The notes under the pieces are model-generated. The model was not told the DNA's origin. It searched no databases and saw only the letters and a list, made by a program, of their open reading frames with translations. A stretch of 64,000 bases of DNA from Clostridia bacterium. GTDB lineage: Bacteria > Bacillota_A > Clostridia > Oscillospirales > Acutalibacteraceae. Positions 17,429 through 27,686 of this stretch are shown piece after piece (positions within the stretch are counted from its first letter, which is position 1; every line of letters starts with the position of its first letter). The stretch spans positions 70,107 to 134,106 of the forward strand of contig JAFQKE010000024.1 of NCBI GenBank assembly GCA_017397065.1, read 5' to 3'. The position numbers and the translations under genes were made by a program.

Positions 17429-19066
17429 ATGGTAATTACAGAGCTTTTAGAAAAAAACGCCCGTCTTTACGGCAATGAAACAGCACTTGTTGAAATCAAT
17501 CCCTCAGAGGAGATGGACAAGGTTGTTACTTGGCAGGAATTTAATCTTATAGAAAGCACAAAAACCGATCAACCCTACCGCAGAGAGATGACCTGGCAGG
17601 ATTTTGACAGAAGAGCCAATCGATTTGCAAATCTTCTTTTAAGCAGAGGGCTTAAAAAGGGTGATAAGGTAGCAATACTTTTAATGAACTGCTTAGAGTG
17701 GTTGCCGCTTTACTTTGGTATATTAAAGGCAGGCTGCCTTGCAGTTCCTATGAATTTCAGATATTCTGAGGATGAAATTGAATATTGTTTAGATTTAGCC
17801 GATGTTGATGTTTTGATTTTTGGTCCCGAATTTATAAGCCGAATTGATCCTCTTATGGAAAAAGAAAATCGTCTTAAGATGATTTTTTATGTAGGCAATA
17901 ACGGTCCTGAATATAGTGAGGATTGCCTTAGACTTATGAGTTATTGTTCCTCTAATCCGCCACCTGTTGCTTTGGAGGAGAATGACGATGCCGCAATTTA
18001 TTTCTCATCAGGAACAACCGGCTTCCCAAAGGCAATTTTACATAAGCATTTATCTCTTATTAGCTCTTGCCGTACCGAGCAGAATCATCACAGTCAGCAA
18101 AGGGACGATGTTTTTTTATGCATTCCACCCCTTTATCATACAGGTGCTAAAATGCATTGGTTTGGTTCGCTCCTTTCGGGTAGCAAAGCAGTTCTTTTGC
18201 GTGGTGTTAAACCCGAGTGGATTCTTCGTGCTGTCAGTGAAGAAAAATGCTCAATTGTATGGCTTTTGGTACCGTGGGCACAGGATTTGCTCGATGCGAT
18301 TGAGTCGGGTAGAGTGAATCTTGATGATTATTATCTTGAAAAACTTCGACTTATGCATATCGGTGCTCAGCCTGTTCCACCAAGTCTTATAAACCGCTGG
18401 CTTAAAATATTCCCGCATCATCAGTATGATACTAACTACGGCCTTTCTGAATCGATTGGCCCCGGTTGCGTTCACCTCGGTGTTGAAAATGTACATAAGG
18501 TTGGCGCTATTGGTAAAGCCGGATATTTGTGGGAGGTTGACATTGTTGATGAACATGGTAACAAAATCCCTCAAGGCGAGGTTGGAGAGCTTATAGTTAA
18601 AGGCCCCGGCGTTATGACCTGCTACTATAAAAATCCCGAAGCCACAGCCGATACCATAAAGGACGGCTGGCTTTATACGGGAGATATGGCTAAGATGGAT
18701 GAAGATGGCTTCATATATCTTGTAGACCGTAAAAAGGATGTTGTTATTTCGGGCGGCGAGAATATTTATCCTGTCCAGATTGAAGATTTCCTTCGAGCTT
18801 TTGATAAAATCAAGGATGTTGCGGTTATAGGTCTGCCTGATGCAAGACTTGGTGAAATCACTGCCGCAATTATAGAGATTAAAGAGGGTGCTCAGTGCAC
18901 CGAGGAAGAAATAAATGAATTTTGTAATGAGCTTCCCAGATATAAAAGACCCAAAAAGATTTTCTTTGAAAAGGTACCTCGTAACCCAACAGGAAAAATC
19001 GAAAAGCCTGCTCTTAGAGAAAAATATTGTAAGGGTCGACTTGTTGAAAGTCAAATAACAGGTTAA
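17429..19066 (+). CDS. AMP-forming acyl-CoA synthetase (probable aryl-acid CoA ligase)
   Basis: A 545-residue ANL-superfamily adenylating enzyme that would activate a carboxylic acid to its CoA thioester using ATP. Motifs: the P-loop SSGTTGFPK (from residue 193), YGLSES, GWLYTGDMAKMDEDG, the hinge DRKKDVVISGGENIYP and the catalytic Lys in NPTGKIEKP. The N-terminus has an unusual ~25-residue insertion, so that VTWQEF is followed by MTWQDFDRRAN. It is the first gene behind the tyrosine T-box, preceded by AAGGAG, and is followed by a symporter and iorAB. A phenylacetate or 4-hydroxyphenylacetate substrate is inferred from this context, not from the sequence. Confidence 0.9.
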   Translation: MVITELLEKNARLYGNETALVEINPSEEMDKVVTWQEFNLIESTKTDQPYRREMTWQDFDRRANRFANLLLSRGLKKGDKVAILLMNCLEWLPLYFGILKAGCLAVPMNFRYSEDEIEYCLDLADVDVLIFGPEFISRIDPLMEKENRLKMIFYVGNNGPEYSEDCLRLMSYCSSNPPPVALEENDDAAIYFSSGTTGFPKAILHKHLSLISSCRTEQNHHSQQRDDVFLCIPPLYHTGAKMHWFGSLLSGSKAVLLRGVKPEWILRAVSEEKCSIVWLLVPWAQDLLDAIESGRVNLDDYYLEKLRLMHIGAQPVPPSLINRWLKIFPHHQYDTNYGLSESIGPGCVHLGVENVHKVGAIGKAGYLWEVDIVDEHGNKIPQGEVGELIVKGPGVMTCYYKNPEATADTIKDGWLYTGDMAKMDEDGFIYLVDRKKDVVISGGENIYPVQIEDFLRAFDKIKDVAVIGLPDARLGEITAAIIEIKEGAQCTEEEINEFCNELPRYKRPKKIFFEKVPRNPTGKIEKPALREKYCKGRLVESQITG

Positions 19067-19194
19067 ACTTTAAAAATAAAACACAGCACACCTTTCAGCA
19101 AAGCGATGTTTGTGCACAGCACCACTTAAAGCCGAAATCTTACTGTGGGTAGTTAAGTTTTACCTTTAGTTTTAAAAAAGAAAAGGTGATAAAA

Positions 19195-20736
<1,542 letters not shown>

Positions 20737-21041
20737 AATTTGTAGAAAATCAAAAAAATTAAGGCTGAAGGGTTGAAAAACGCTTCAGCCTTATGTTATA
20801 ATGATTGCAGTTTGTTAAAACGCTGAAAAGCGTTTCTACAAGCCAATTTTATTGGCTTTACATACTTTGAATTTTTAAATTCAAAGTATGTACTATAATC
20901 ATTTCAATGGGTATAGTCAAATTTTCTGTAAAAATTTGTTCGCAAATCTTTGATTTGCGTTCAAAACAGTCTTTTTTACTGTTTTGAATAACAATAACCA
21001 TTATAATTTAATGTAATTTAAAATGTTGGAGGATTATTCCT
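20737..21041 (+). other. Intergenic array of six hairpins before iorA
   Basis: Six successive inverted repeats: 20761-20792, 20818-20835, 20841-20857, 20860-20891 (perfect 15-bp stem), 20941-20959 and 20960-20988. None ends in a clear T-run. A possible promoter (TTGAAA 20773-20778, 18-bp spacer, TATAAT 20797-20802) lies across the first hairpin. The array may tune iorAB expression or be a repeat cluster. Confidence 0.7.
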
Positions 21042-22781
21042 ATGAAACAGTTAATGTTGGGCAATGAAGCGGTTGCCCGCGGTCTTTATGAAGCAGGATG
21101 CAGTTTTGTATCTAGCTATCCCGGTACTCCCAGTACCGAAATTACCGAATACATAGCAAAATATAATGAGGTTTACGCCGAGTGGGCACCAAATGAAAAG
21201 GTAGCAATGGAATCTGCTTTTGGTGCAGCTTTGGCCGGTAAAAGAAGCTTTTGCGGTATGAAACACGTTGGCCTTAACGTTGCCGCTGACCCGCTTTTTA
21301 CCATAAGCTATACAGGTGTAAACGCAGGTATGGTTATTGCCGTTGCTGACGATGCAGGTATGCACTCTTCACAAAATGAGCAGGATTCCCGCCATTATGC
21401 ACTCAGCTCTAAAATTCCTATGTTAGAGCCTGCCGATTCTGCCGAGGCTATTGAATTTACCAAGCTTGCTTATGAGCTTTCGGAGAAGTTTGATACTCCC
21501 GTGCTTATTAAAATGTGCACTCGTGTTTCACATTCTCAAAGTGTTGTAGAGCCGGGCGAGAGGGTAGAGGTAAGCAAGCCTTATGAAAAAACTCCGGGTA
21601 AATACATAATGATGCCGGGTAATGCAAAGCTTCGTCATCCCATCGTTGAACAGCGTACAAAAGACCTTATTGAGTATGCAGAAACCGCCCCTGTTAATGT
21701 AATTGAAAAAGGCGAAAGCAATAAGATGGGTATTATCACATCATCCACCTCTTATCAGTATGTTAAGGAGGTTTTTGGTGATAAATATCCCGTTTATAAA
21801 TTGGGTCTTATTTGGCCTATGCCTGAAAAATCAATTTTAGATTTTGCCGCTTCGGTTGAGGAGCTTGTTGTAGTAGAGGAGCTTGACGCCTTTATTGAAA
21901 CACATTGCAAAAATTTAGGTTTAAATCCCAAGGGCAAGGAGATTTTCTCAAATATAGGTGAAATCAGCCAGAATATGGTAGCCGAAAAATTCGGAGTAAG
22001 CACCGAAACAGGAGCAAAGGTAGATTCTGTTATTCCAAATCGTCCTCCGGTTATGTGTGCAGGTTGCCCCCACCGTGGACTTTTCTATACACTCTCTAAA
22101 AATAAGGTTACTGTTATTGGCGATATCGGTTGCTACACTCTTGGTGCAGTTGCCCCCCTCAATGCCATTGATGCCGTTGTTTGTATGGGTGCTTCCATTT
22201 CAGGACTTCACGGATTTAATAAAGCAAATAACGGTGAAAGTGACGCAAAATCGGTTGCAGTTATAGGTGACTCTACCTTTATGCACTCCGGTATGACCGG
22301 TCTTGTAAACATCGCTTACAATAATTCAAATTCCACCGTAATTATTTTAGATAACTCAATCACAGGTATGACAGGACATCAGCAAAACCCCACCACCGGA
22401 TATAATCTTAAAGGCGATCCCGCTTCGAAAATTGATCTTGAAGCCCTTTGCAAAGCCGTTGGTATTAAACGTGTAAGAGTTGTTGATCCTTATGATTTAA
22501 CCGAGTGCGATACTGTAATTAAAGAGGAATTAGCCGCCCCAGAGCCATCGGTTATTATCTCTCGTCGCCCCTGTGCACTGCTCAAATATGTTAAACATAA
22601 CAAACCTTTGTTTGTTGATAAGGATAAATGTAAGAGCTGTAAAATGTGTATGAAGATAGGTTGCCCTGCAATCAGTATGAAGGACGGTAAAGCTGTTATT
22701 GATGCTACACTTTGTACAGGTTGCGGTGTGTGTGAGCAGCTTTGTAAATTTGGTGCACTTAAAAAAGGTGAGGAGGCGTAA
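21042..22781 (+). CDS. iorA: Indolepyruvate:ferredoxin oxidoreductase, alpha subunit
   Basis: A 579-residue thiamine-diphosphate enzyme subunit that interconverts aryl pyruvates with aryl-acetyl-CoA, CO2 and reduced ferredoxin. The N-terminal pyrimidine-binding part has SSYPGTPSTEI. The TPP pyrophosphate-binding part shows CAGCPHRG, GDIGCYTLG and GDSTFMHSG. The C-terminus carries two [4Fe-4S] motifs (CKSCKMCMKIGCP and CTGCGVCEQLC). It ends 3 bp before iorB. The reaction is reversible, and the T-box context favours the reductive carboxylation direction. Confidence 0.96.
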   Translation: MKQLMLGNEAVARGLYEAGCSFVSSYPGTPSTEITEYIAKYNEVYAEWAPNEKVAMESAFGAALAGKRSFCGMKHVGLNVAADPLFTISYTGVNAGMVIAVADDAGMHSSQNEQDSRHYALSSKIPMLEPADSAEAIEFTKLAYELSEKFDTPVLIKMCTRVSHSQSVVEPGERVEVSKPYEKTPGKYIMMPGNAKLRHPIVEQRTKDLIEYAETAPVNVIEKGESNKMGIITSSTSYQYVKEVFGDKYPVYKLGLIWPMPEKSILDFAASVEELVVVEELDAFIETHCKNLGLNPKGKEIFSNIGEISQNMVAEKFGVSTETGAKVDSVIPNRPPVMCAGCPHRGLFYTLSKNKVTVIGDIGCYTLGAVAPLNAIDAVVCMGASISGLHGFNKANNGESDAKSVAVIGDSTFMHSGMTGLVNIAYNNSNSTVIILDNSITGMTGHQQNPTTGYNLKGDPASKIDLEALCKAVGIKRVRVVDPYDLTECDTVIKEELAAPEPSVIISRRPCALLKYVKHNKPLFVDKDKCKSCKMCMKIGCPAISMKDGKAVIDATLCTGCGVCEQLCKFGALKKGEEA

Positions 22782-22784
22782 AGA

Positions 22785-23360
22785 ATGCAAACTAAAAATG
22801 TAATGATTGTCGGCGTAGGCGGACAGGGAAGTCTTCTTGCATCAAAGCTTTTAGGTAAACTTTTACTTACCAAAGGTTATGATATTAAGGTATCAGAGGT
22901 TCACGGTATGAGTCAGCGTGGCGGTAGCGTTGTAACCTATGTTCGTTTTGGCGATAAGGTTTATTCTCCTATTATAGATAAGGGCGAGGCTGATTTTATA
23001 GTTTCGTTTGAAATGTTAGAGGCCGCACGCTATACCGAATTTTTAAGACCCGATGGTAAAATTATTGCAAATACTCAGCAAATCAATCCTATGCCCGTAA
23101 TCACAGGTGCGGTGGAATATCCTGCTGAGTTAGAGAAGAAGATTAAGGATGCAGGCATTGATTTGGTTGCAGTAGATGCACTTTCCTTAGCAGAGCAGGC
23201 AGGATCATCCAAAGCGGTTAATATTGTGCTTATGGGTATTCTTTCAAAGTACTTTGATTTTACTGAGGACGAGTGGAATAAGGCCATCGAAAGTAGCGTT
23301 CCCGAAAAGTTCTTAGAGCTTAATAAAAAAGCCTTTGCACTTGGCAGAGAGATTAAATAA
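22785..23360 (+). CDS. iorB: Indolepyruvate:ferredoxin oxidoreductase, beta subunit
   Basis: A 191-residue subunit with the pyruvate/ketoisovalerate oxidoreductase gamma-type fold. It begins with GVGGQGSLLASKLLG and has the HGMSQRGGSV motif typical of IorB. It partners IorA. The ribosome site GAGGAGG lies in the end of iorA, so the two are translationally linked. Confidence 0.96.
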   Translation: MQTKNVMIVGVGGQGSLLASKLLGKLLLTKGYDIKVSEVHGMSQRGGSVVTYVRFGDKVYSPIIDKGEADFIVSFEMLEAARYTEFLRPDGKIIANTQQINPMPVITGAVEYPAELEKKIKDAGIDLVAVDALSLAEQAGSSKAVNIVLMGILSKYFDFTEDEWNKAIESSVPEKFLELNKKAFALGREIK

Positions 23361-23363
23361 GAT

Positions 23364-23466
23364 TTGATTGGCGAAATATTTTCGCTAATCAAATGAATGT
23401 TTATAGTGAAATTAAAAATATTAAAAAGGGCGGAAGATTGTTTGATGAATCTTTCGTCTTTTTTGT
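23364..23466 (+). terminator. Tandem terminator hairpins after iorB
   Basis: Stem TTTGATTGGCGAAA (23364-23377) with TTTCGCTAATCAAA (23381-23394). A second hairpin at about 23430-23458 is followed by a T-run. Confidence 0.85.
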
Positions 23467-23475
23467 TTATAAGTA

Positions 23476-23504
23476 TTGCATAAACAAAAAAGTTGTGTTA
23501 TTAT
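23476..23504 (+). promoter_or_regulatory. Promoter of the GH36-type gene
   Basis: TTGCAT (23476-23481), 17-bp spacer, TATTAT (23499-23504). Confidence 0.65.
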
Positions 23505-23540
23505 ATCTTTGTAATCAACCTTGATTTGGGGGAAAGCCAA

Positions 23541-25667
23541 ATGTTTAAGTTCGTTAAAAATTCAAATTCAATAGATATTGTTGGAGATGGCGTAGCATTT
23601 AAAAATATTTCTTTTTCTGTAGCAACGGAGGACGGAAAAGTATTCTCTATTCCCGTAACAGAGTTTTCAGAAAACCGTATTTATGGTTTTGTAAATGAGG
23701 CCGAGGCTGCTATAAAAATTTATGAGGAAAACGGTTTTGTAACCCTTTTTGCTGAGGGTAGACTTATTCGTGACCGTTCAAAAGGTCAGTTCTATGACCA
23801 TTCCAATACAAATCTTAATGCTAATTCGGCTTTTTCCTTAACTTTTAGTGAAATTGAAAATTTAAAAAGCTATACCGCAAGTAATTTAACCACATTCTGG
23901 ACACAGAACGATGTTATTGGTGCTAACGATATTAAAGAGGTTGCCCCTAAAACTCAGGCGATTGTTTATAAGGGTGAAGATAATTACGGCTGTCTTTTTG
24001 CTACCTGCGATAAGCAGTATAAAAGTGTTTTTGAGGGCTCTGAAAAGGGGCTTACAGTATCTTTACAGTCATATAAAAGAGGGCTTATGGAGTTTTCTTC
24101 GGTGCTGTTTTTCTTTGCAACCGACAAAGACCCATATTCGCTTCCCCAAAGGGTTACTGCTTACGGCCTTAAATTTTTGGGTAAAAAAGCAGCTCCTGCA
24201 AATGAAAAGCGTTATCCCGAAATTTTTGAATATCTTGGTTGGTGCAGTTGGGATGCTTTCCCGTACTGTGTAAATCATCAAGGTCTGCTAGATAAGTTTG
24301 AAGAATTTAAATCCAAAAAGATTCCTGTTCGTTGGGGCATTTTGGATGATATGTGGGCAACGTTGGATGGCGAAAATAACGCTGATGTGATGCACGACCG
24401 CAAGCTTGTTGACTTCAAGGCGGATACCAAGCAGTTTCCAAACGGACTTAAGGCGGCGGTGACCGAGGTTAAAGAAAAATACGATGTTAAATTTGGCGTA
24501 TGGCATCCCATAACCGGCTATTGGTATGGCTTCGCTCCTGATGGCGTAACGGCAAAAGAATATGCAAATTATCTCACCCAGAATGATGATGTAAGACTTG
24601 TTGTAAAACCTACTGCTGAGGATATGTTCGGCTACCATAACGCTTTTTACACCTACTTAAAGGACGCCGGAATTGATTTTGTAAAAGTAGATAATCAAAG
24701 CTCAATAGAATGGTTTTATCGTAATATGGGTACGGTTGGAGAGGTTGCAAACGCTGTTCACACCGGTATTGAGGGTGCTGTTGGTCTTAATTTTGACGGA
24801 GCGATAATCAATTGTATGGGTTGTGCGACCGAAAATATTTGGAATCGCCCCAACAGCCTTGTAAACCGTTGCAGTGCCGACTTTTTGCCCGAGGACAGAA
24901 AATGGTTTGTCGATCATATTATTCAGTGTACATACACCTGCTATTTTTATTCAGGACTTTTTAAAGGCGATTTTGATATGTTCTGGACAGATGACGGTCA
25001 GGCTGTTAAAAACTGTCTTCTTCGTGCCATAAGCGGTGGCCCTGTATATGTTAGTGATAAGCTTGGCAGAAGTGTTGCCGAAAGGCTTTTGCCACTTGCC
25101 TTAGCAGACGGCAAATTGCTCCGCTTGAATAATTCTGCGGTTCCAACTGCCGATTGTTTAATGGAGAATCCCAAAACATCTAAAAAGGCCTATAAGGTAT
25201 GGAATTCCACCAATAACGGATTTGTTATTGCCGCATTTAATTTAGATAGTGGCGAAAAACCTGTACAAGGTAAAATTTCGCCCTTTGAGTTGCCAAACGC
25301 AAACAATGATAAATACTTGAATTATGATTTCTTTAATGGCACCATGGATATTTTAAACAAGGGCGACACCATTGCAGTTGAACTTAACAATTACGACGAT
25401 TATAAATTCTGTAATTTTATACCCGTTGTAGATGGATTTGCACCAATAGGTCTTGTAGATAAATACGTAACCTCTGCAACCTATGAAAAATTTGGTGAAA
25501 ACAAATATACCGTTTTAAACGGCGGAAAATTTGCATTCTATGCCGAAAACGAGCCCAAGGAAATTTTGGTAGATGGCGAGAAAATAGCGGCAGTTAAAAC
25601 TAATAACTATTACGTTTTAGATTTGGGAGAAATTAGCGCCTCACACATTCTTGAATTTGAATTTTAA
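23541..25667 (+). CDS. GH36 / raffinose-synthase-type alpha-galactosidase-like enzyme
   Basis: About 708 residues. An N-terminal beta domain is followed by a TIM barrel that opens with the signature GWCSWDAF. The probable nucleophile is Asp384 in VKVDNQS, and the acid/base is Asp447 in RCSADF; these positions match GH36 raffinose-synthase-like enzymes. A C-terminal beta domain closes the protein. No signal peptide is seen, so it acts in the cytoplasm, probably on imported alpha-galactosides. ATG 23541 follows GGGGGAAAG; the longer reading from 23493 has no ribosome site and runs over the promoter. Confidence 0.9.
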   Translation: MFKFVKNSNSIDIVGDGVAFKNISFSVATEDGKVFSIPVTEFSENRIYGFVNEAEAAIKIYEENGFVTLFAEGRLIRDRSKGQFYDHSNTNLNANSAFSLTFSEIENLKSYTASNLTTFWTQNDVIGANDIKEVAPKTQAIVYKGEDNYGCLFATCDKQYKSVFEGSEKGLTVSLQSYKRGLMEFSSVLFFFATDKDPYSLPQRVTAYGLKFLGKKAAPANEKRYPEIFEYLGWCSWDAFPYCVNHQGLLDKFEEFKSKKIPVRWGILDDMWATLDGENNADVMHDRKLVDFKADTKQFPNGLKAAVTEVKEKYDVKFGVWHPITGYWYGFAPDGVTAKEYANYLTQNDDVRLVVKPTAEDMFGYHNAFYTYLKDAGIDFVKVDNQSSIEWFYRNMGTVGEVANAVHTGIEGAVGLNFDGAIINCMGCATENIWNRPNSLVNRCSADFLPEDRKWFVDHIIQCTYTCYFYSGLFKGDFDMFWTDDGQAVKNCLLRAISGGPVYVSDKLGRSVAERLLPLALADGKLLRLNNSAVPTADCLMENPKTSKKAYKVWNSTNNGFVIAAFNLDSGEKPVQGKISPFELPNANNDKYLNYDFFNGTMDILNKGDTIAVELNNYDDYKFCNFIPVVDGFAPIGLVDKYVTSATYEKFGENKYTVLNGGKFAFYAENEPKEILVDGEKIAAVKTNNYYVLDLGEISASHILEFEF

Positions 25668-25816
25668 ATAATTAGTAATAAAGATAGGTGAAAAAGTCTA
25701 CCTTTGTTTTTTGAAAAAATTTGGTTAATCGTCTTTATTTTAGTATATTTTATTTTTGTTTTGTGTATTTATAAAAATCAAAAATGTTGTAAAATAAGCT
25801 TAAAGGAAGTGGAAAT

Positions 25817-27562
25817 ATGGATTTTTCGTTTGTTGCAGAACTTAATTTAAAGGATAAAACCCAAATAAATATAACCCCCGAAATTCAAAAAACTTCTAAT
25901 GGATTTATATTAAAAATTCCTGCCGAAAAAGTCCCACAAGATGCTGATTATATAGATATTTCACCCAATAGCGTAATTGGAATCCCGGGTGACAACGGTT
26001 ATTTTGTTATGCCGTTTCAGTATTCTGATTTTCTTTGTGAATTTAAGTCCGGTGAGGACTGTGAACGTGAATACACCCTTTATTCTATGCCTATTTTTGG
26101 CTTTAAAAATGGAGATGCCGCACTTCTTGCCGTTGTAAGTTCTATGGCGTGGGAATATAAAATTATAATCAGGCGTCAAAATAACAAATACTACGCATTC
26201 CCGCGTTTTAATCTTACAGGTTATGGTGCGTATGAGGATATTATAATTGAATATTTTGAACTTAAAGGCGAAAATGCCAACTATGTTGGTATGGCTAATC
26301 GGTACAGAGAATACCAATACAAGCGCGGCGCATTTAAAACTCTTAAGGAAAAAATAGCAGAACGTCCCTTCCTTAAAGGCATTGCCGATTCGGTAAATAT
26401 ACGAATACGTATGGGGTGGAAACCTGCTCCCTCAGAAATTTTTGAGCAGACTGTTGAAAATGAGCCTGAAATGAAGGTGGCGATGAAATTCAATCGCATT
26501 TTGGATCTTGTTGATGAAATGAAGGCGTCGGGCGTAAAAAATGCAGATATATGCCTTGTCGGTTGGAATCAAAAGGGTCACGACGGAAGATGGCCTGAGG
26601 CATTTCCTGTCGAGGAGGCTTTGGGTGGTGAGGAAGAACTTGTAAAAGCTATTAAAAAGACTGAAAATGCAGGTTACACCATAAACGCCCACACAAATTC
26701 AAGCGATTCCTACAGTATTGCAAAAAACTTTAATATTGATGATTCTATTGTTAAAGAAGATGGTGAGATTTGTAGGGGACATTTTCCGTGGTCGGGCGGA
26801 AAGGCTTACATAATTTGCCCAAAGTGTGGATATGAAACCTGTAGAGAAAACCTTGAAAAATCTCGTAAACTCGGTTTTAACGGTATGCATTATATTGATG
26901 TTTTAGGTACGGTACCGCCAAGGGATTGTTTTTCCGATAAACATCCCATAACCAAAAAGCAGGGGGGAGAATACTTTTTTAAAACCCTCCTTGAGGCAAA
27001 AAATCTTTTTGGCGGCGTATCTTCTGAGGGTGGATATGATTATCTTATAGGTGTGCTGGATTATGCCCTTTATACCTGCTCAAATCTTTTAGAGGACACT
27101 CCCGCTAATGATCCCTTTATAAATGTTAAAATCCCTCTTTATCCGCTTGTTTATCATGGAGTAATTCTTTATTGCCCTTCGGGTGATATAATGAATTGCA
27201 CTATGGGTAAAAGAAAAAAACTTTTAAAACTTGTGGAATACGGTGGCAGACCTGCCATTTATGTTTATAAGCAATTTATCGATAAAAAACGTAGCAGCTT
27301 TGAATTTTTGGGCAAGGAAAATCCCGTGTGCGATACCGATGATGATTTAAAAGAAACGGCTGAGGTTATAAAAGCGGCGGAGGAACTTTACAACCATTTA
27401 GAGCCTATCCGTTATACCGCTATGGTGAATCACGAAAAATTGTCAGATGGTGTTTTTAAGACTACATATGAAAACGGTAGATTTACTGTGGTTAACTATA
27501 ATACCTCAGACTTTGTGTCAAATGATTTTACAGTAAAAGCAGAAGATTTTATAATAATATAA
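25817..27562 (+). CDS. Putative cytoplasmic glycoside hydrolase (DUF5696/GH101-GH129-like)
   Basis: A 581-residue protein without signal peptide. The first ~190 residues are beta-rich. From about residue 215 a TIM barrel can be followed: ADICLVGWNQKGHDGRWPEAFP, then INAHTNSSD, MHYIDVLG (Asp361) and GVSSEGGYDY (Glu404). These two acids are good candidates for nucleophile and acid/base by analogy with the GH101/GH129 group and the DUF5696 proteins it resembles, which act on alpha-N-acetylgalactosamine linkages of mucin-type glycans. That assignment is from memory of the fold pattern and only moderately sure. It follows the GH36 gene on the same strand. Confidence 0.65.
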   Translation: MDFSFVAELNLKDKTQINITPEIQKTSNGFILKIPAEKVPQDADYIDISPNSVIGIPGDNGYFVMPFQYSDFLCEFKSGEDCEREYTLYSMPIFGFKNGDAALLAVVSSMAWEYKIIIRRQNNKYYAFPRFNLTGYGAYEDIIIEYFELKGENANYVGMANRYREYQYKRGAFKTLKEKIAERPFLKGIADSVNIRIRMGWKPAPSEIFEQTVENEPEMKVAMKFNRILDLVDEMKASGVKNADICLVGWNQKGHDGRWPEAFPVEEALGGEEELVKAIKKTENAGYTINAHTNSSDSYSIAKNFNIDDSIVKEDGEICRGHFPWSGGKAYIICPKCGYETCRENLEKSRKLGFNGMHYIDVLGTVPPRDCFSDKHPITKKQGGEYFFKTLLEAKNLFGGVSSEGGYDYLIGVLDYALYTCSNLLEDTPANDPFINVKIPLYPLVYHGVILYCPSGDIMNCTMGKRKKLLKLVEYGGRPAIYVYKQFIDKKRSSFEFLGKENPVCDTDDDLKETAEVIKAAEELYNHLEPIRYTAMVNHEKLSDGVFKTTYENGRFTVVNYNTSDFVSNDFTVKAEDFIII

Positions 27563-27564
27563 GT

Positions 27565-27600
27565 AAAAAAATCGCTCGTTATACGGGCGATTTTTTATTT
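27565..27600 (+). terminator. Terminator
   Basis: AAAAAATCGCTC pairs with GGGCGATTTTTT, ending in a T-run. Confidence 0.88.
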
Positions 27601-27622
27601 CAAATTAAAGGGTTTGATTTTA

Positions 27623-27651
27623 TTGAAAATTATTTTAAAATGTTGTATAAT
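27623..27651 (+). promoter_or_regulatory. Promoter of uvrC
   Basis: TTGAAA (27623-27628), 17-bp spacer, TATAAT (27646-27651). Confidence 0.75.
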
Positions 27652-27686
27652 AAATCTATAAATACTTGTTAAGGAGGTGTTGTTTT

